64,000 nucleotides of DNA, from assembly GCA_001692895.1 (NCBI GenBank), contig KV748213.1, forward strand, positions 1,178,001-1,242,000, written 5' to 3'. Below are positions 60,526 to 64,000 of this stretch, piece after piece. A program made the translations under genes and the position numbers. Every line of letters begins with the position of its first letter. Position 1 is the first letter of the stretch. This DNA is from Cenococcum geophilum 1.58. Its lineage: Eukaryota; Ascomycota; Dothideomycetes; Gloniales; Gloniaceae. The notes beneath the pieces were generated by a model that was given only the letters and a program-made list of their open reading frames with translations, made no database searches and was not told the DNA's origin.

Positions 60526-61616
60526 AGGGCCAGATAGCTATAGGTTGCGCGCAGTCAGTCTCCCCAGAAGGAGGATGTTTGTTTGTGTACGCTCAGCCTG
60601 ACGCAGAATGTTTTGATCGACGGCGCAAGGCACGCGACAGGCAGCCGTCAAAGACGTCAGGCAGCGCAAACGGCTAGAGAACTTTCAAGAGAGTACGCGC
60701 CAGTTAGCGTCAAGGCAGCCGCACAGTGTTTTTTGAAAGTGGTTATGGGTTTGGTCAGAGCGGGGTGGGGGGTGGGGGTGGCTTGCGACCGAGACTTTTT
60801 TCGAAAGTGCGGAAGTAAGAAGTTAAGAGAGCAACAGCCCGAAGATTTATGCTCGGCGGCTGAAACACGAGGCGAGCCGGGGGGGAGGAGCACGTGACAG
60901 CGGGCTGATTAGGGTGGGAGCTGGGGTGGGTGGCCACACAGAGCGTGTAAAGACTTTACCAGGGTGAGTCAGAGCCTGGGAGCGGCGGCTGGGATTGGGC
61001 GAGTGAAGGGGCAGACGCGTCTGTTGGCGAGGCTGAGTCGCGAAAATTCAAATAGTCTTGGGTCGGGGTGTCGGGATGTCGGGGTGGTCGGGATGTGCCC
61101 AGAGAGCGGGTGAGACCAAATAAATAATGATGATGACGAGTCAAAGGCCCACAAGTAAAAATAACCTGGCGAAGGTGCTGTCTCAGGGCGAAAGTCGCAA
61201 AGCCCTTTTTAGGCGTCAAGAGCGCGGACCGGGGGTGGAGCGGAGGGTTGGTAATGGCGAGTAAGGTGGGCAGCGAGCGCGTGATTGGAGGCGAATCGTG
61301 CAGCAAAAGCTTCAAAAGGGCCAGAGAAAGGAGTCCATGGATCCGAGGGGGTGATGCGACTTTAAGAATCCAGCTCCTCCGCCAGGCCTTGGCTGTGCCG
61401 GCCAATCACACCGCACGCTGGCCCCCTTTAACGCAAACGGCTTAGCGCGCGCGCATTGTTTCGCTACCACCAGGTCCATGCATCGACGAAAAATCTACCT
61501 CACAAATCTTTTCGCCGCCTTGGGCACCATCAGCGACCACCAGGCAGCCGGAGTCTCTTCTGCGACTGCGACTCCCTCCACCACCCACCGCTCCGCGTCT
61601 GCGTGCTCTTCTCACC
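60526..61616. promoter_or_regulatory. Divergent promoter between BDF1 and the Utp12-domain gene
   Basis: About 1.1 kb separates two divergent starts. A few overlapping GC-rich frames are shadows. No specific regulatory box was confirmed. Both neighbours are nuclear growth-related genes. Confidence 0.45.
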
Positions 61617-63132
61617 ATGGTCGCCGCTGTTGCCTCGCGAAATCGCCCGCTAGGGACTGAGCCCCGGGCCTCGCACCCGCCTGCCAAAAAGCCAAAGTTA
61701 TCACAGCCACCACGCGACACCCGCCAAAACGGCCTCGCAGCATTAATCCCTGAGAAATCAGATGCAAAGCCTTTCCTCGCCGCCAAAGCCAACGGCATCA
61801 AGGACGCACGGAAAGACAGAGTGGATGAGGCAAGAGCTGTCGTGGCAGCCGGTGGAAGCGGTAATGGTGACGTCGAGATGGAAGACGCCAGAAGAGAAGT
61901 GGTCACGATAAGCAGCGACGAAGAAGAGGAGAGTGACTACGGGAGTTCCGATGATGAAGGCGAGGGCGAAGGAGACTCTGGGCCGGGGAAAGAGCAGGAT
62001 GGCCCATCCGGAGAAGACGCAGTCATGGCAGATGGAAGCATCCATGGGGAGGAGGGCCCTGCAGAGATGACCGCAGAGCCCGAGGAGCCGTCCTTTGGGG
62101 AACTACTTCAAGCGAATGCGCCAGACATTGTCGACGTTGAAACCACCTTCGCCGATCCCAATGCGAATGTCAGGGCTCTTGCACCTGCTTCAAGGAATCG
62201 GACACTTTCGCTTCCATCTGCAACATCCCTCGGCACAGTGCTTACACAAGCCCTCAAGACAAATGACAGAGAGTTGTTGGAATCATGCTTACACAAGCCC
62301 TCAAGACAAATGACAGAGAGTTGTTGGAATCATGCTTACACAAGCCCTCAAGACAAATGACAGAGAGTTGTTGGAATCATGTTTCGGAATGAACGACTTG
62401 GAAAGCGTGCGATCCACCATTGAACGACTTCCCTCGACCCTCATCGCGAATCTTCTACAAAAGCTAGCAGAAATACTACACAAACGCCCCGGGCGTGCCG
62501 GTAACCTCATGGTATGGGTACAATGGTCTCTCGTAGCACACGGTGGATATCTAGCCAGCCAGCCAAAAGTAGTGCGGCAGCTTTCCAACTTGAACAAAGT
62601 CCTCAAGGAGAGAGCAAGTGGTCTTCAGCCGCTTCTGTCGCTCAAGGGAAGGTTAGATATGCTGTACGCTCAGCTAGAGCTGAGAAGAAATATTCAGAAG
62701 ACGGCTGCGACTGAGGATGATGATGGTGAAGGTGTAATATATGTTGAGGGAGAGGAAGAAATCTCATCAGATGAGGCAGTGACTGAAGAAGGTCGGCTCG
62801 CCATTGATAGAGGCTCTAGACCGGACAAATCGAACCAAAGGAAACCAGCGGACTTACAGCACATAGAAGAGAACGAAAGTTCTGAGGATGACGAAATGCC
62901 AACAACTGTGAACGGTATTGACCATGTGGAAGAGTCGGATGATGAAAGTGAAGACTCGGAAGTGATGTACGATGAGGAAGCAGAGGAGACGGAAAATGAC
63001 ACGGGAGACGATTTGTCTGAGCCAGACAGTGACGCAGAACTGGACGATGGAGAGGAAATCTCCGAAAGCGAGGAAGACGTACGGCCCACCAAGCGCTCGA
63101 TGGCAGCTCACTCAGGCCTTTCTCGCCGGTAA
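61617..63132 (+). pseudogene. Utp12-domain SSU processome protein (UTP5/WDR43-like), frame broken by a tandem triplication
   Basis: Two overlapping plus frames form one gene: 61617-62360 and 62332-63132. The N-terminal half is basic, then acidic and disordered. The Utp12 domain is in the second frame: LTQALKTNDRELLESCFGMN, IERLPSTLIANLLQKLAEIL, WVQWSLVAHGGYLASQP, LLSLKGRLDMLYAQLELRR. A long acidic tail follows. Utp12-domain proteins act in the 90S pre-ribosome (known role). Three copies of a 47-bp unit lie at 62241-62381. Two extra copies add 94 bp, which is one base over a multiple of three, so the protein would end soon after the repeat. Removing 94 bp joins the frames exactly. No WD40 region was seen, so UTP5 is a best guess; Utp9 is an alternative. 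It may be a recent loss, a heterogeneous allele or an assembly artefact. Confidence 0.78.
62241..62381 (+). repeat. 47-bp tandem repeat, three copies, in coding sequence
   Basis: Units 62241-62287, 62288-62334 and 62335-62381, each starting CTTACACAAGCCCTC and ending TTGGAATCATG, are identical. 47 is not a multiple of three, which causes the frame break in the Utp12-domain gene. Confidence 0.95.
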
Positions 63133-64000
63133 TGAACGATCTCACGCTATCTTTTTTCTTTGGCTTGGAATAGACGTCTTACGCTTTCGTCTCATAACGG
63201 TCGTGGACGGGACCAAAAAGTACTTTAACGACCCCCCGATTTCTGTGTTCATCTGTTGTTGTACACAAGATACATCGCTTTTTCCAGTAGATACCAGCCA
63301 CACGAGGATATGAGTGGGCATGATATCCTGGCGTTCAGGGAATTTGGAGTCTCGAATATGCGCGAGATGTTGGCAACTACTTGCATAGCGTTGGCTTAGA
63401 AAGGCAATTCCGGCTTTGTTCCTTTCCCAGCATATCTCTGATACATGCTCTTGTTATAGTCCCTGACCATCTCGTTTTAGGAACGGTATTGGCGCTCTGT
63501 TCAATCTGTCACTCATCAAATAGCGAGCATTGTCGGTGCTTTGTTTCTTAGCAGAAACTATTATATTAAATTTAAAATATCTTAGAACAAATTAAATGGA
63601 GAACTACCTAAACGTCTTCAGACGCCTCTAAAATAATCTCCTGTTCTTAACGTTCCCTAGCGAGGGCGGGTGCGGAAAGCCTCCGCCCATCTTTTCTAAA
63701 AGTGCTTCGCCATAATGAAAATTTGGCTTGAACACTGATATGTAACTACTCACAAACCAGATATTAGAATGCCTCCAGGTCCAGCTTCATGACGGGGATT
63801 TACTCCAAACAGCGTTCTTCCCTGCATCTCTCAATATGTCCTCTACAACTTTTACGGGTGTTGAAATGGCGAACTTTATTTACTTTTAAAATATGTAAAC
63901 TTTGTATGATTTCGAAACCGTTTAGCTTCCGCCATTGATGGGGATGGTAAGGTTTGTGGTTTTGATAAGGTTGGACACTATAGAGAGGCGAGGGCGCTTT
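63133..64000. other. 3' region and window end, nothing recognised
   Basis: Follows the stop of the Utp12-domain gene. Short AT-rich stretches (about 63560-63640, 63840-63900) and no gene-like frame. Confidence 0.5.

Overview
The window is nuclear DNA of a filamentous ascomycete (Pezizomycotina, possibly Leotiomycetes; the class is inference). Evidence: short introns of about 49-150 bp with GT..AG ends and CTAA(C/T)-type branch sites, fungal-specific families (Prm1, HbrB, PTH11/rhodopsin-type membrane protein, crystallin-like secreted protein, fungal BET protein), and transposons degraded in the pattern of repeat-induced point mutation (RIP: CpA to TpA on either strand, so Gln and Trp codons became TAG/TAA).

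Layout. 1-975: 3' part of a rhodopsin-domain membrane-protein gene, now a pseudogene with two in-frame stops, a 165-bp hAT-like MITE in its glycine tract and a 45-bp triplication. 2222-2763: three-exon secreted cysteine-rich protein. 4483-5088: conserved protein of unknown function. 8802-19368: gene-rich block with PRM1, VPS39/VAM6 (five exons), GON7, and HbrB (TORC2). About 19.9-36.8 kb: an AT-rich, RIP-degraded transposon island. A copia-like remnant and a palindromic MITE come first. A Ty3/gypsy chromovirus (21219-36100, 227-bp LTRs, GTACT target duplications) sits next to them, and a second, opposite-strand Ty3/gypsy element (26299-35194, 215-bp LTRs, GTAAA duplications) is inserted inside it. 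The inner element carries an extra antisense ORF. A HET-like gene remnant lies on the right edge. 37.2-45 kb: transition zone with a BTB gene, a pogo-type transposase remnant, an unresolved minus-strand gene, a three-exon C2H2 gene with a degenerate finger copy beside it, a second copy of the palindromic MITE, and a candidate secreted protein.

45.3-63.1 kb: conserved genes again: SPX-domain phosphate transporter (five exons), secreted carboxylesterase (three exons), SDHAF4, RVB1 (four exons), BDF1-type BET protein (four exons), and a Utp12-domain ribosome-biogenesis gene whose reading frame is broken by three tandem copies of a 47-bp unit.

Housekeeping genes (vesicle tethering, tRNA modification, TORC2, chromatin, ribosome biogenesis, phosphate) flank a transposon graveyard, and the doubtful or damaged genes cluster around it. 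I found no biosynthetic gene cluster, CRISPR array or confident tRNA. The most unusual items are the antisense ORF inside the nested retroelement, the two-member palindromic MITE family, the frame-exact MITE insertion in the rhodopsin-type gene, and the frame-breaking triplication in the Utp12-domain gene.
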